Of a DNA stretch of 64,000 nucleotides, positions 34,509-57,980 are shown piece after piece (within the stretch, counting starts at the first letter, position 1; every line of letters begins with the position of its first letter). Location of the stretch: positions 10,764,856 to 10,828,855 of the forward strand of contig NC_064040.1 of NCBI RefSeq assembly GCF_932526225.1. Direction: 5' to 3'. The notes under the pieces were generated by a model. That model did no database searches and was not told where the DNA came from. It worked only from the letters and a program-made list of their open reading frames with translations. Made by a program: the position numbers and the translations under genes. The stretch is from Nematostella vectensis. Lineage: Eukaryota > Cnidaria > Anthozoa > Actiniaria > Edwardsiidae.

Positions 34509-37500
34509 TTATTGGATTTCGTAAATGCTATTATAATTTTTATCCATCTCAATAGATGAATGGTCCCAGATATCTTGATTGCTCAGATCATTAGCATATA
34601 CTTGTTGGAATTCTGTATTCTCATACAGCAAATCGTTTTGTTTCTCATGGCCTGGTTCTCCGTCCCCTCCGCTTTCCTTGTCAAGAGGGTCCATTCTATG
34701 TTCATCATAGCTGTGCGAACTGCTGGCTCCAACTGCACCATCGGTATCTTTGTTTTTAAACACAAGTCCTTGATAGCTGACATTTAGCGACTGGGTTCTA
34801 GGATCTAGTGACTGGGGACTTGGATCTAGCGACTTTGGCTTCGGGACAGGCTCAGGGGGAGGGGATTGTTGTCGTCTCTTGAGGAAGCATAGCAAAATAA
34901 CGATGATCACTATGGCAACCGCAAGAAAAACTCCAAGTCCTGCACCAACCCCTGTAACCCTCTTTTTCAAAGATTCTGTCAATCAAAAAGACGTTGTGGT
35001 GAAATAATTGTTTTAGCGATTTAACACTAATGGATCACCCTATCGAATATCAACCGGACTCGAAAGTCATTACAATATGGATGTGCTCGATGGTCTTAAG
35101 GACCGCAACAAAATCTTCGAAAACTGAAAATATGTTTCCAGTGCTGTCTCTTAAGGTTAGAAATCTTTTAGGGGTAGCAATTGCTGTTGACCACACCCGA
35201 AGTACTATCCCTAAGGGTTCAAATTGATTTTGCTGAAGATCACCCCTGTCTGTATTTATGGGAGCCCCCCGTACCCTGCACTTTCGAGTGGTATAGAAAG
35301 AGATGCAACAATTGTGATTATATCGCTCATACCACCTGCATTATCGGACCTAAGGGAGAGTCGTAATCTGTCACGATCAATCTTATATGCTACCAATCAG
35401 ACGTGAACAAGTTGTCGAACAAGGGTAGTATAGCCTAGCGCAAGCTCTACGTGAAATTAAGTAGGTAAAAGCTACAAAATGATCTCACCTGTTAATGATC
35501 TTTCTGGTTCAAACACTATTTTCTGTACGTGTGTCCAGGATCTCCCACAATCCTCCGCGATCACGAATCTTCTGTGGATCACCTGGGTTTCACTTGGACA
35601 CCTCGACTGACCCACGAGAACATCCTCAAAATGTTCCCTCAACACGTTACCGCATCTGTTTACAAGTTTGAGTGGGCGTCCGGTGGAACTAGAGTCGATA
35701 GAGTAACTACAACTTAAGGTGACATTTCCTGGAAAAGTAATGTTTGGTTTGGGTGATGAGAATGTGATCAGTTGTGATTTCTCAACGGAATTTCTACACC
35801 CATCGGTTATGGTCCATGTGCGCCGTAAGGTAGTCGTACAGCCGTGAGTCTTGAGAACTGTGTCACTATAACTGATAACTGCTGGCCCTCCCTTCTTGGA
35901 GCAGTTTGGATTTCCTGGCTGACCTGTTGCTTCCCCGAGACGCTTAGCAATCTCACTCTGTGAGCAAGTCTCTAGTGTGTCATTCCTTGGTAGGGTGAGA
36001 GAGGGTGGGGGTGCGGATACATCCTCATCGACTAGTCCATCGCCATCATCGTCTATCCCATTGAGCACTTCCTCGTCAATCTGTCCATCACAGTCATTAT
36101 CAATTCCATCCATCTGGGTCTGACTTTTTGATGGGCATATATTCCACCCGAAAGGAAAACCATGGCACATTGCATTTCCATAGTAATACGTTGAAACGTA
36201 AAATGTTACATTGGGGTCGATGTGATATAAACTCAGAGCCGATCCACTGTCTAACAATAGCGATAAATGCCACATGGAATACTCCGATTCCTGATCCGAC
36301 CTCCATGATGAGCTACTCCTCAGATTCCTGCCGTTATATCTCATTCCGTCAACAAATATACTTTTCACCACAGCTGATACGTATTGGAGCTCACCCTTAT
36401 AATACTTTGATATAGGTTCGGGTGCTGGAAATATAACAACCGATGAATAACGACTAGTAGGAGGTACCAACATCATGAATCTTTTACCGATTCTGTGTGA
36501 TGAAATAGGATAACAGCTATCATAGATCGTGTATTTCACAACCAAACATGGTTGCTTACAAAGTACACTACTTAGTCCATCACCTGGGGGAACTCGTTGT
36601 TCTGTAAAGCCACCCCTATCAAGAACAATTCCGGAAGAATTACCCATTGTTACTACTGTGTTATCAAACCCAGCGATAATCCTCAAGCTGTAATGATAAG
36701 ATCTCATTGGAGTTAGCAGAAACTCTCTTCCCCAGTCATTAACTTCTGGTATCTGACTTGACATCAAGCTTGTGCAGTACTGTGAGTTTTGCTCATACCT
36801 CATGACCCCAGAGTAGACAGACACTGGCCCGTTAGCCGTTATCTCTGTTCCCGTAAAATCCCCGTCATTACTATACAGACTCATGGCTTCCATCTCATCC
36901 AGAGTCTTCACAAACTCTTTGTCCGTTGAAATTCTTAATCCTCCATAGAAAACATATCCTGTACTCTTGACTTTTATAGATACATTTGTCTTGCCACCAA
37001 AAGCTATCACAGAGAGCTTGGAGTAACCCCCTGTTTCCGGATAGTAGCCGGCAACGATGTAGAAGTATCTTGGTTTCCCTATAATGATTGGAAGAGCCAG
37101 GAGAAAGTCTCCTGATACGTTGTAATTTCTGTCCAATCCATACACTGAGACAGGTTCATCTGAGGCTATAGAGATCCCTTTTCTGTCAGTGCCTTTCAAA
37201 TGATCAATGTATCGAGTGGCTTGGAAGTCGATTATTTTCCTTTTATTATATTCCACTTCATGTTTTTCAGTTATGAGTTTGCCTTCGTCGTAGTACCTTA
37301 GTAAGACCCTTGACGTAACGTTTTTTGCATTTATTATGTAGATTTGCATTACCGCATCATTAAGTGCATTGGTACTTGGAGATCCAATAAATCCAACAAT
37401 GAAATGTGTCCCCTGAGTGTGGACGCCTGTATATGAAAAAACGTAAATCATCAAGAAACACAAGCTTTAACCGAAAATGAGAATAACTGAAAAAGAAAGC

Positions 37501-37881
37501 TAGAAGTAGTGTGTGTGACCGCAAAGTGTGAACGATTTAAACATCTTGCTGTGAAGTGAAAAGAGATCGTAAAACATGCCCCATACCTCTTCACTTGTGT
37601 GAAACAATCCAATAAGAATGCTAAAAACGTGCTATTTGAATGACCGTTAACTTTACTAGCCAACTAGTGTGCAAAAAAAAAAACAATTCGACGGAATCGT
37701 CTTGAGTGTTGTGTAGTTTGTGATAGTCAAAACTATGATTGCCGTCGTATGTTGATTTGCTAACATTCTCTTGACAGCCACAGTAGCGCGCGCCAGGATT
37801 CATTCCATTTTATTTCTTACCATAACGTGAACAGATATTCAACGTCAGAAGACAGAACAAAGCTAATGCCTCTCCGTTCAT
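34509..37881 (-). CDS. Single-pass membrane protein with IgGFc-binding-like ectodomain and DxDxDG repeats, 3 exons
   Basis: Exons 37881-37821, 37426-35489 and 34975-34509, phase-consistent GT-AG, 821 aa. Exon 1 is a signal peptide (MNGEALALFCLLTLNICS). Residues about 25-450 resemble the N-terminal domain of IgGFc-binding proteins (GTHFIVGFIGSP, PVSVYGLDRNY, GPVSVYSGVMRYEQ, CHGFPFGWNICPS). A Ca-binding-type acidic segment with two MopE or thrombospondin-3-like motifs follows (DGIDNDCDGQIDEE, NGIDDDGDGLVDED), then Cys-containing repeats with WTITDGC and a second one with FVIAEDC. Exon 3 gives a transmembrane helix (GVFLAVAIVIIVILLCFL), stop-transfer KRRQQ, a Pro-rich stretch and a tail with several tyrosines (LLYENTEFQQVYAN, NYNSIYEIQ). 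The role is not known; it looks like a surface adhesion or receptor protein. Confidence 0.88.
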
Positions 37882-37989
37882 CGTGAATACCTACAATATA
37901 AATCAAAATTATAACAATAATAAACATGATATAAATATGCGGGAATTAGGGTTATTAGTGATTCCGTTTTATTTCGTCATGTGGACGGC

Positions 37990-38400
37990 TTCTCTTCTCA
38001 TCGCAATGTTGATGATCTGCCGCTATTTCTTATCAGAATGCCATAAGTATTTTTTCCTTCAGCGAAAGGAAGTTGCAAGAAAAATCAAAGATACCCAAGT
38101 ACGTTGGTGCAAACTTAGGCCATGGTATTCCTTAGTCTGTCACTCACCGTAAAGCGTCTTCTTCACATCAATGCTGATGATCTACTGCTACCTTAGGTAT
38201 TCTTTCCTTCAGCAAAAGGATTTTGCCAGATCAACCAAACGTTCAGTTGGTTGTTTATGTCTAAGCCTTTAGGTATTTCCTTGTAATACGAAGTTGATAT
38301 TTCTGGCCGTGTCTCTCAACTGAAGACCGTCTTCTCCACACCAACGTTGATGATCTGCTCGCCCTAAGTTTTCTCTCCTTCGTTGAACAATTAATTTTTA
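37990..38400. repeat. Decayed ~170-bp tandem triplication
   Basis: Three diverged copies, each starting with a CTTCTC/CTTCAC...AATGTTGATGATCTGC block (about 37994, 38158 and 38329). The first two also share a TTTCCTTCAGCGAAAGGA-like block. The ORF at 37883-38152 covers the first copy only and the frame is lost in the others. Confidence 0.6.
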
Positions 38401-39307
38401 AATCATTTTCATCTAGACCCTCCTGTTGCTTTGCTTAATTTCCCGTTTGTGGGAATGTGTGATAAACTAGTCGAGCAATATCGACAGGAAAACATACCTT
38501 GACCTTGTTCTCTTGGGTCAAGTCGCGTAAATCATTTTAATTTCTTAGCATTTAATAGCTCGATATTTCTGATACTGAAATACAATTTTATACCTAACGA
38601 AATAGAATTCTGAAAAGTGAAACTTTATTACAAGGAAATTAATGTCAACCGTGAAGGGCTATAGAAACAGAAAGTGTCTATTGTGCAGACTCGCCATGTA
38701 TTAAGATAAAATGGTTTATAAAGAGCTAAACGGTCTGTTAAGTCAATAGAATGTTTCCAAAACTTTGTATCTTTATTTTGTGTCAGGGTATTAATGCCAT
38801 GGCTATTATGTTCATGTTGAGAATAATAAATATGATGTGCTGGGTCCTGACTTTCGTGATTCATGTTTTCATTTGAAATTCATGCACACAAAAATCTCGT
38901 GACTTTTTGGGTGGTAAACTCGCGCGCTCTCCGGCTTTTGGCGGCAAAATAGCAACAACAAAAAGCAACATATTTACCGCTTACGAAGCCACCAGAAATA
39001 TTTTCTATGAGGAAGGGCTTATTTTTTTTTTAATGTTTTATTCCTTAATCAATCTCTGGCGTGACTGGAGCAGCAATTTCTGGGGATATTTTGGCTTGAA
39101 TTTGCCACTTTAAAAGACACGTGACTTCTTAGTTTAAGTCGCATATTCCATTCATTCCATAATATTTACATACCCTTGCAAAGTCAAACTCCATCTTCAT
39201 ATATTTAGGTGTTTCAAACAAACAAAATATCAGCCTTCAGCTCTGATTTGAGAGAGAGAGAAGAGACTTTTGAAAAGCTCAAGTGGCTAGCTTAACATCC
39301 GGTTTCC

Positions 39308-39423
39308 TGCCTCGTACCCAGGCGCTTCCTTTGCGCCAGCGCTAAACCTTCCCGTGGCTTATTGCGCTCACTAAAACATTTTTTACTTGTTTTTAATGGC
39401 TTGAGAAGCCTGGGTACGAGCAA
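39308..39423. mobile_element. MITE with CTCGTACCCAGGC inverted ends and 10-bp target duplication
   Basis: 116 bp. Inverted ends are CTCGTACCCAGGC at left and GCCTGGGTACGAG at right. Direct repeats TCCGGTTTCC lie flush outside (39298-39307 and 39424-39433). A partly similar CCTGGGTACC...CCCAGGGTACC block at 62768-62850 may be a relative. Confidence 0.78.
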
Positions 39424-39821
39424 TCCGGTTTCCAAACTTGTTGTTGGTGACAGTGCTGAATAAGTATGCGCATGCGCGTGTTCTGGCGAAAACAAACAAA
39501 ATCTCAGTGTTGAATCGTTCGAGTAAAGTTACGAAGGGCTGACTTCGGTCGCTGTTTTGACTTACTGTACAGCATTAAAACCATACTTTACAAAAGATGA
39601 CAAATTTGCTTGATAATGAGGGAGTCATAATGAAAAATTTAGCCTTAGGTTTTATCTAGTTTTCTTAGCATTCGCCAAAATGTGACAGTTCGCCGGTAAA
39701 ACGCCGCCATTTCAAAACAAAAAGGCTGGTTTAACCGCGGTACTGGAACTAGTCTTGCGTTTTTCAATACTGTCGTTGTTGGTCTAGTTAGTAGCGTGCA
39801 GCGTTCATTGTTGTTATATAA

Positions 39822-40400
39822 TTATCTGATATATCGGTATGCAACATAAAGAGCAAACGCAAGTCCCCCGCAACACAGCACCGGCCTAATATAGTCCCAT
39901 TCAGGCACATTATCATCCGAGCTATCGTGGCCCATCACAGGGGCATCATCCGCAAAGTCTTTGTCGATATCAAACTCGAGAGCTACGTTTGGTTTAAATG
40001 TCGCTACGCTTGAAGGGTAATGGTTCCGACTTGAGTCAGAGAAGGAGCAAAGTCTTGCGCCGCCGGTCCTTGTCAGCGGTTGCATTAGTCTGGTCCCCAT
40101 AATCTGATTATTTATTGCTCCACGGAAAGCTGCTCTTGGAAATAGCCAGCGCTCCGTGTCCATGGCAACCATAGAAATAATCTGCCGAGTGCGGCGTTTG
40201 CCCGGCACAGGATTATTGTTAGGAGCATGCGCACGTGACAAGAAACCGCTGAACTTGGTAGAATTGATCCAAATTCGAGAGAAGATCTGTATGGTGGCAA
40301 TGCAGGTGTTTCGGTTACCTGTGCCGTAGAGAAACAGAGTAGTTGATTGCTTGGTAGAGTGTGGTTTCGTGTCGGGAGTTAGTCTTCGGCTGCCGCCCAT
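39822..40400 (-). CDS. Unrecognised small protein with C-terminal membrane anchor
   Basis: Intact single-exon ORF of 192 codons. I do not recognise the family. Visible features are a basic, Ser/Thr-rich N-terminal half with few acidic residues, like a mitochondrial presequence; a strongly acidic stretch about 143-165 (FDIDKDFADD, DSSDD); and one hydrophobic helix at the very C-terminus (PVLCCGGLAFALYVAY, ending RYIR), suggesting a tail-anchored protein. An internal start at Met77 or Met80 (MVAMDTERW) is possible. Composition looks protein-like and the length is unusual for the window by chance, but there is no homology support. Confidence 0.5.
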   Translation of the reverse strand: MGGSRRLTPDTKPHSTKQSTTLFLYGTGNRNTCIATIQIFSRIWINSTKFSGFLSRAHAPNNNPVPGKRRTRQIISMVAMDTERWLFPRAAFRGAINNQIMGTRLMQPLTRTGGARLCSFSDSSRNHYPSSVATFKPNVALEFDIDKDFADDAPVMGHDSSDDNVPEWDYIRPVLCCGGLAFALYVAYRYIR

Positions 40401-41029
40401 ATGGCCTGCCCTTGGATCATACCCGGGTTTGTGTGCAATTCTTAGAGAGATTGGAAAGTGTTAACAAAAGTCGATACAGGTGATGATACTAAATGATGAT
40501 GATTGTGATGATGATAATGCACCAGTCAATTGAAACCACGGCACCCCGACCTCCGGGACATAGCGGGGAAAGTAACATTTATCTGATGCTACATGCCCGT
40601 TACTATCCCGGCTAACGGGGCCTGTGACGCTGTTAAATCCCCCGGTTCATGGCCCCAGTGTTTTCCGATAACGACCCACTATAGAAAGCCATACTTCAAT
40701 TGTACACAGGAACCGCGGAGCATGTTGAAAAGTGGGGGTCTGACAATTGCGGTGCGGCCTCCCCCTCCTCCCAGCCCCTTCTGTTAAATCCCCGGCCCCC
40801 CGGTGGATTACAGGTGTTAAATCCCCTGCGTGACCGGGTTACTTTCCCGGTATGTCCCGGGCTGTCAGTTGACTGGTGCATAATGGTGGTGATGATGATG
40901 ACGTCTTTACATGCGTGCTATTCAATGTCGCAATGATACAAAACTCAAAAAAACAGTCGATAGATGATGATAATGATGCAGATGTAATTGAGTTCTTGGA
41001 TTAATGTAGTGGAAGTATTTGGATAATCG

Positions 41030-41110
41030 TGTGGTAATGATGGTAATGGTGGTGGTGATGATGGTGTTGATGATGATGGTGATAATTGTGGTGATGATGG
41101 TGGTGATGTT
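41030..41110. repeat. ATGGTGGTGATG microsatellite
   Basis: About 80 bp of imperfect GATGGT/GATGAT/GGTGAT repeats. It produces Met/Val-rich and Ile/Thr-rich spurious ORFs on the two strands. Confidence 0.88.
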
Positions 41111-41789
41111 TGCTCTAAACATATCCTTCAAACCAGTTGACGTGTCGTTTTACCACAGTAACCACGCGATGAAGTACAGCGTCTTGATGATTATTATATT
41201 TGTGATCATGGTGTTAATGAGTTTTATCTCGTGTCGTCTCACCTCCACTGTAACCACCATCCCTGAGTATACTTGATGAATTTGTAAAAAGCGATGAAGT
41301 ACAGCGTCAAGCACACGATCTGGACGATTCTCTTGGCGACGAACAAAAAGTACGGCGATACGCTACTCCCTGAAAAACGCAACGACATCTTTTTGTAGCA
41401 TCTGATCAGGATACGCATTGCTAAACTGACAGTATTTTTTTCTACCAAAGCCAAAGCCGCTAATTGCGTATTATTAATTGCTGTTTTAAATTAGATAAGT
41501 TTTCACAGATTTTAGATCGGACGTTTTACTTGTACTATCCCGAAAGATTCTAAAAATATGAATTTGTAAATAATAACTTTGTTGACAATCGTTTCCAGAC
41601 ATGTTTAATTTTAGTTTTAAAAGGTGAAACTTACAGAAAATCACAAATCATGTCAACAGGTAACTAGAATGTTTGAAAAGCGAAATAGAAACATTCTGCT
41701 ATCCTCAATTGTCAATACGCTACAGATGTAACTTAAAAGCCCCTTTGCCTCGAAAGTATACCAGCTCATACTTACTGGTACTCCAAAAT

Positions 41790-42028
41790 TCCGTACTTCC
41801 TCTTTCCATTCCAACCATTCCTGTGTTGCACGCCGCGATGGCAACCCAGAAATAAGAATAAGTCACTTTATTCATTATCTAAATTTTTCTTTTCACGAAG
41901 AGTTCCGTTCAAGAATTCATCTCGAGTCGTCTGTTTTTCTTGTTGCCAAGACGAATTTTCTGGACAACGAATAAGACATGCATTTCACGTAATGCGCGCG
42001 TTAGCATCTGATTGGTTCAAAATACAGG
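41790..42028 (-). repeat. Dispersed promoter-like repeat, copy 2 (inverted)
   Basis: Reverse complement of the 33270-33460 repeat, with the same landmarks (ATTTTGAACCAATCAGA, CGCGCGCATTACGTGAAATG, CAGACGACTCGAGATGAAT, GCGGCGTGCAACACAGG) and about 35 bp of extra AT-rich sequence. The two copies point towards each other across 8.3 kb containing the IgGFc-like gene and the small ORF. Confidence 0.75.
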
Positions 42029-42753
42029 ATTCAGCCAATCGGATTCATAGGATCTGGCTGCGCGCGTGCGAAGCCGTTACAAACGCACGGAACCACAGGT
42101 AACCCTAGCACTCGGTTTTTATTCTAGTACGCAAGAGAATTTGAGAGAAGAAGAAAGCCCCTTCTTCTCTCGTCATGTATGGGTGCTGAAAGGAAAACGG
42201 GTAAGTAAAATGGGCCCATAATACTCAGGCGAGATCCCCCAAACAGACAACAATAAAGTGAGTCCAGTATGAAGTTTATTCCCTTTAATTTCCCCTTTTT
42301 TCATCACTATACAAATTCTTTTGCGTACTAAAATACAAACCGAGTGCTTGGGTTACCTGTGACGGAACAAGAAAGAAATTCTCGCAAGTTTCGATAACTG
42401 CAACAAATGCATCTGATGCACACACAGCCCACATAACATTACAACATTTATAAACTCGTTTATTATTGTCTCATTCTTGGATCCTCCGAAAATATATCCT
42501 TTGTTTACTTGGAAATGCAATGTCCATCTACCACTGTTCTTACTTCTAGTTCCGAAGTTTTCTTCAACAAGAAACTGAGTTTTAAGGTCACAGTTCGGGT
42601 TAGAAGTTAGAAGTGATTTAATTACCTCTGTGAAATATCATAAGAATGAGTGAGTTTTGTGTATTTTCATTGTTCTATTTTCATAGAAATCTCAAAAACT
42701 ACGAGCTGTGAGCTTAAATTCCCCTTGGTCTAGTCACAGTAGGTACGGATAAT

Positions 42754-54362
<11,609 letters not shown>

Positions 54363-54949
54363 CTGCAGACGAACATTGAAAATCACTAATTTAGATCTTT
54401 GGGCTACAGAAAAATATCGAAAAACAGTTATATAGATATTTGAGCTACAGACAAATAGAAAACATGATGATTTTAATGAATATAGTTATTTTAAATTTTG
54501 CAATTTTTAATTTACATAACATTTAAGCTGTCAGTTTTAACAGCTGACTGAAATAGTAATTGTTAGCGAATTGTAAAGCATGGACCAAGGTGGCAAAGAC
54601 AGCACCTGTGTAGTATAAAGAATGGTGGTTATTTTCAATAAAATCAGACAACACTCGAGCTTGTCTCGAGTGCGCACTACAAACGTGACATTTGGTAGCA
54701 GAGCAAAGTTTAAACTAAAAAATTATAAACTTAGTATAACAAATAAGTATAACAAATATGTTTTAAAGCAGCAAACATCTAAATTATAAAATTAAATAGT
54801 AGACAGAGCCTAAATAATAAATCTTAGTTATAAATTAATTCAGCTTAGAAATGCCTGTAACAAGATCTAAAGCAGAAGAAAGAGAAGCAACGGAGGAAGT
54901 TTATGAACAATAATATATAGATTCAGGCACTGCCAAAAAGCAGAGCCAG

Positions 54950-56010
54950 TCAGCAGTTCACCCCTTGTGCCAGGTCCAACCGCCGTCAGCAGTTCACCCC
55001 TTGTCCCAGGTCCCATCACCGCCAGCAGTTCACCCCTTGTCCCAGGTCCCATCACTGTCAGCAGTTCACCCCTTGTCCCAGGTCCCATCACCGCCAGCAG
55101 TTCACCCCTCGTGCCAGGTCCCATCACCGCCAGCAATTCACCCCTTGTCCCAGGTCCCATCACCTACAGCAGTTAATCCCTTGTCCCAGGTCCCATCACC
55201 GCCAGCAGTTCACCCCTCGTACCAGGTCCCATCACTGTCAGCAGTTTACCCCTCATCCCGGGTCCCATCACTGTCAGCAGTTCACCCCTCGTCTCAGGTC
55301 CCATCACCGTCAGCAGTTCACCCCTCGTCTCAGGTCCCATCACCGTCGGCAGTTCACCCCTCGTCCCAGGTCCCATCACCGTCAGCAGTTCACCCCTCGT
55401 CCCAGGTCCCATCACCGCCAGCAGTTCACCCCTCGTACCAGGTCCTATCACTGTCAGCAGTTCACCCCTCGTCTCAGGTCCCATCAACGTCAGCAGTTTA
55501 CCCCTCGTCCCAGGTCCCATCACCGCCAGCAGTTCACCCCTCGTGCCAGGTCCCATCACCGCCAGCAGTTCACCCCTTGTCCCAGGTCCCATCACCGTCA
55601 GCAGTTCACCCCTCGTCCCAGGTCCCATCACTGTCAGCAGTTCACCCCTTGTCCCAGGTCCCATCACTGTCAGCAGTTCACCCCTTGTCCCAGGTCCCAT
55701 CACTGTCAGCAGTTCACCCCTCGTCCCAGGTCCCATCACCGTCAGCAGTTCACCCCTAGTGCCAGGTCCTATCACTGTCACCAGTTCACCCCTCGTCCCA
55801 GGTCCCATCACCTACAGCAGTTCACCTCTCGTCCCGGGTCCCATCACTGTCAGAAGTTCACCCCTCATGCCAGGTCCTATCACTGTCAGCAGTTCACCCC
55901 TCGTCCCAGGTCCCATCACCGTCGGCAGTTCAACCCTCGAGCCAGATCCCACTGCCGTCAGCAGTTCCCCCCTCGTCCCAGGTCCCACAGCTGTCAGAAA
56001 TTGACCCCTC
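54950..56010. repeat. 36-bp minisatellite, about 29 copies, inside the retroelement
   Basis: Unit of 36 bp containing CAGCAGTTCACCCCTCGTCC and CAGGTCCCATCACC. Because 36 is divisible by three, several frames remain open: SSPLVPGPITV and SAVHPSSQVPSP on plus, and MGPGTRGELLTV on minus. It sits between the gag-like start and the protease remnant, where a gag or linker region would be. Confidence 0.93.
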
Positions 56011-56989
56011 GTATCAGGTTCCGCAGCTCTTTACAATGTGTCCACCAGTTTCATCCTATCTACATGTATCGACCCAGAATGTCCCACAATCTGAGGTTCT
56101 GGAAAACTGGCCACTGTTCGGTTTTACAGGGATAAATTCAACCAAAGTTGACGTAGATGCCCCGATTCTTCGTGTAATTTCAAGTCAAGTACACTGATTT
56201 TTAGAGGGTATGCCCATGTGAGTTTCTCCTGGATACGGGAGTGGATGTGACGCTGGTCAGCTCTCAAGGAAACTAGAAATAAGCGACGTGGAATATTCGC
56301 AAACACAGGAGACCCTAAGAGTTCTGAATGGAAGTCTAATAAATGTTCTTGGTAAGGCTGAACTGACTATTAAGATCGGAGAAGCAATCACTTGGCATGA
56401 AGTTTGGAGTTTCGATGGCTGTTCCAGTTATTTTGGGAGACTACTTGCTAAGATCGACATGAGCCAATGGCAATGGTACCTCGTTGTATTGTAACTTTCA
56501 ATCAAGATCAGATCATTCTCTGAGAGAATTGAGGAAGGAAGAGTGATTGGTAAAAAAAAACCCCTAGGAAACCTGTTGCACCTGCAGAAGAGACATTACA
56601 ATATGGAAATGGCGGCACTATTGTTGGAAGGTCATTAGTGAGGAAGGAAGAACACGTCCATGTTCGAGTTGCTGATTCTGTCTGCAAGAAGAGAAAAACT
56701 AAGGAAAGGCGTGCCTATCGCCGTATGTAAGCCCTATGTGAATGCTGTAAAGCTAGAAACAAGAGAAGAGTCGGATTAGCAAGAACCAAAAGCAATGACT
56801 CTACAAGAAAAGATGGAACTCAATAATGCCTTCGCCCGTGCTAATCTGAAAGTCTCAAGCGACAGAATAAAGACAAGATATTTCTCAGGTGGCACGCGGT
56901 CCAAGTTTAACTGTGGGGATGTTGTACTTGTACATCAGAGGGAGAAGGGGATGTCTCAAAACTGATGTCTCGCTGGGCCGTAACTAGGG

Positions 56990-57341
56990 ACGGGCAAGAT
57001 TAACGATATTCTCTATGAAACCCAAGGTATCTGCACAAATGACCAACTGGCTGACACCAATAAATGAAGTGCCTGAACAGTGTAGTGTTGAGGAAGAGAG
57101 TGTCGCCCAAAGTCCACCTCGCAACCAGACGGCAGAAGAACTTGTTCACGGTATGCAGTCTGATGAGTTTGAAAAGATTGCGGATGCGAGTGGTTTAGTT
57201 GCTGATGATGAGCCAAAAAATAATTATGAATTCTGTGAGGAAGGTCCAGGCATCACACAAGATGATGACTATCGTGAGGAAGGTCCTAGGAGGTCTAGAC
57301 GACAGCGATGGCCTCCACAATATTTCATCCATGGTAGCTAA
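56990..57341 (+). pseudogene. Retroelement pol C-terminal remnant
   Basis: Open frame from 57015 to the stop at 57339-57341 (108 codons), acidic, with a basic end RRSRRQRWPPQYF of the type that closes many gypsy-like pol proteins. It is preceded in another frame by the GPY-like INDILYETQ segment, so a frameshift has cut it from the integrase part. No independent gene is likely. Confidence 0.6.
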
Positions 57342-57980
57342 GAAGGTGAGCTGTATTTCCAGACGAGATGTGCCTCTGATCTTTCGTAGATGAGCTGTAT
57401 TTTCAGACGAGATGTGCCTCTGATCTTTCGTAGATGAGCAGTATTTCCAGACGAGATGTGCCTCTGATCTTTCGTAGATGAGCAGTATTCCAGACGAGAT
57501 GTGCCTCTGATCTTTTGTAGATGAGCTGTATTCCAGACGAGATGTACCTCTGATCTTCCGTAGATGAGCTGTATTTCAGACAAGATGTGCCTCTGATCTT
57601 TCGTAGATGAGATGTATTTCCAGACGAGATGTGCCTCTGATCTTTCGTAGATGAGGTGTATTTCCAGACGAGATGTGCCTCTGATCTTTCGTAGATGAGC
57701 TGTATTTCAGACACGATGTGCCTCTGATCTTTCGTAGATGAGCAGTATTCCAGACGAGATGTACCTCTGATCTTTCGTAGATGAGCTGTATTTCCAGACG
57801 AGATGTGCCTCTGATCTTTCGTAGATGAGCTGTATTCCAGAGGAGATGTGCCTCTGATCTTTCGTAGATGAGCTGTATTTCCAGACGAGATGTGCCTCTG
57901 ATCTTCCGTAGATGAGCTGTATTTCCAGACGAGATGTGCCTCTGATCTTTCGTAGATGAGCTGTATTTCCAAAAGTGATA
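57335..57980. repeat. 44-bp minisatellite, about 15 copies
   Basis: Unit of 43-44 bp containing GAGCTGTATTTCCAGACGAG and ATGTGCCTCTGATCTTTCGT. It begins at the end of the pol remnant and lies before the purine tract, so it is inside the retroelement's 3' untranslated part. Because 44 is not a multiple of three, successive units rotate the frame; the minus ORFs are artefacts. Confidence 0.92.

Larger units (their letters stand above)
37882..39821. other. Intergenic region with decayed tandem repeat and a MITE
   Basis: A degenerate tandem triplication of about 170 bp lies at about 37990-38400. A 116-bp MITE is at 39308-39423. The region upstream of 37881 contains the promoter of the IgGFc-like gene. 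No supported gene. Confidence 0.55.
40401..42753. other. Intergenic region with microsatellite and dispersed repeat
   Basis: A GAT/GGT-rich microsatellite lies at 41030-41110 and weaker GATGAT runs near 40490-40520. The inverted copy of the dispersed promoter-like repeat is at 41790-42028. At 40500-40890 several CCCGGGACATA and TTAAATCCCC pieces occur in both orientations, probably another decayed inverted-repeat element. No supported gene before the ERCC2 stop codon at 42754. Confidence 0.5.

Noticed and set aside
37883..38152. Plus ORF of 89 codons with a hydrophobic segment
   Set aside because: It covers one copy of a decayed tandem repeat and the frame is not kept in the other copies.
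54867..56004. Pro/Ser-rich and Gly-rich repeat ORFs on both strands
   Set aside because: The 36-bp tandem array keeps several frames open by unit length alone; no start context or domain support.
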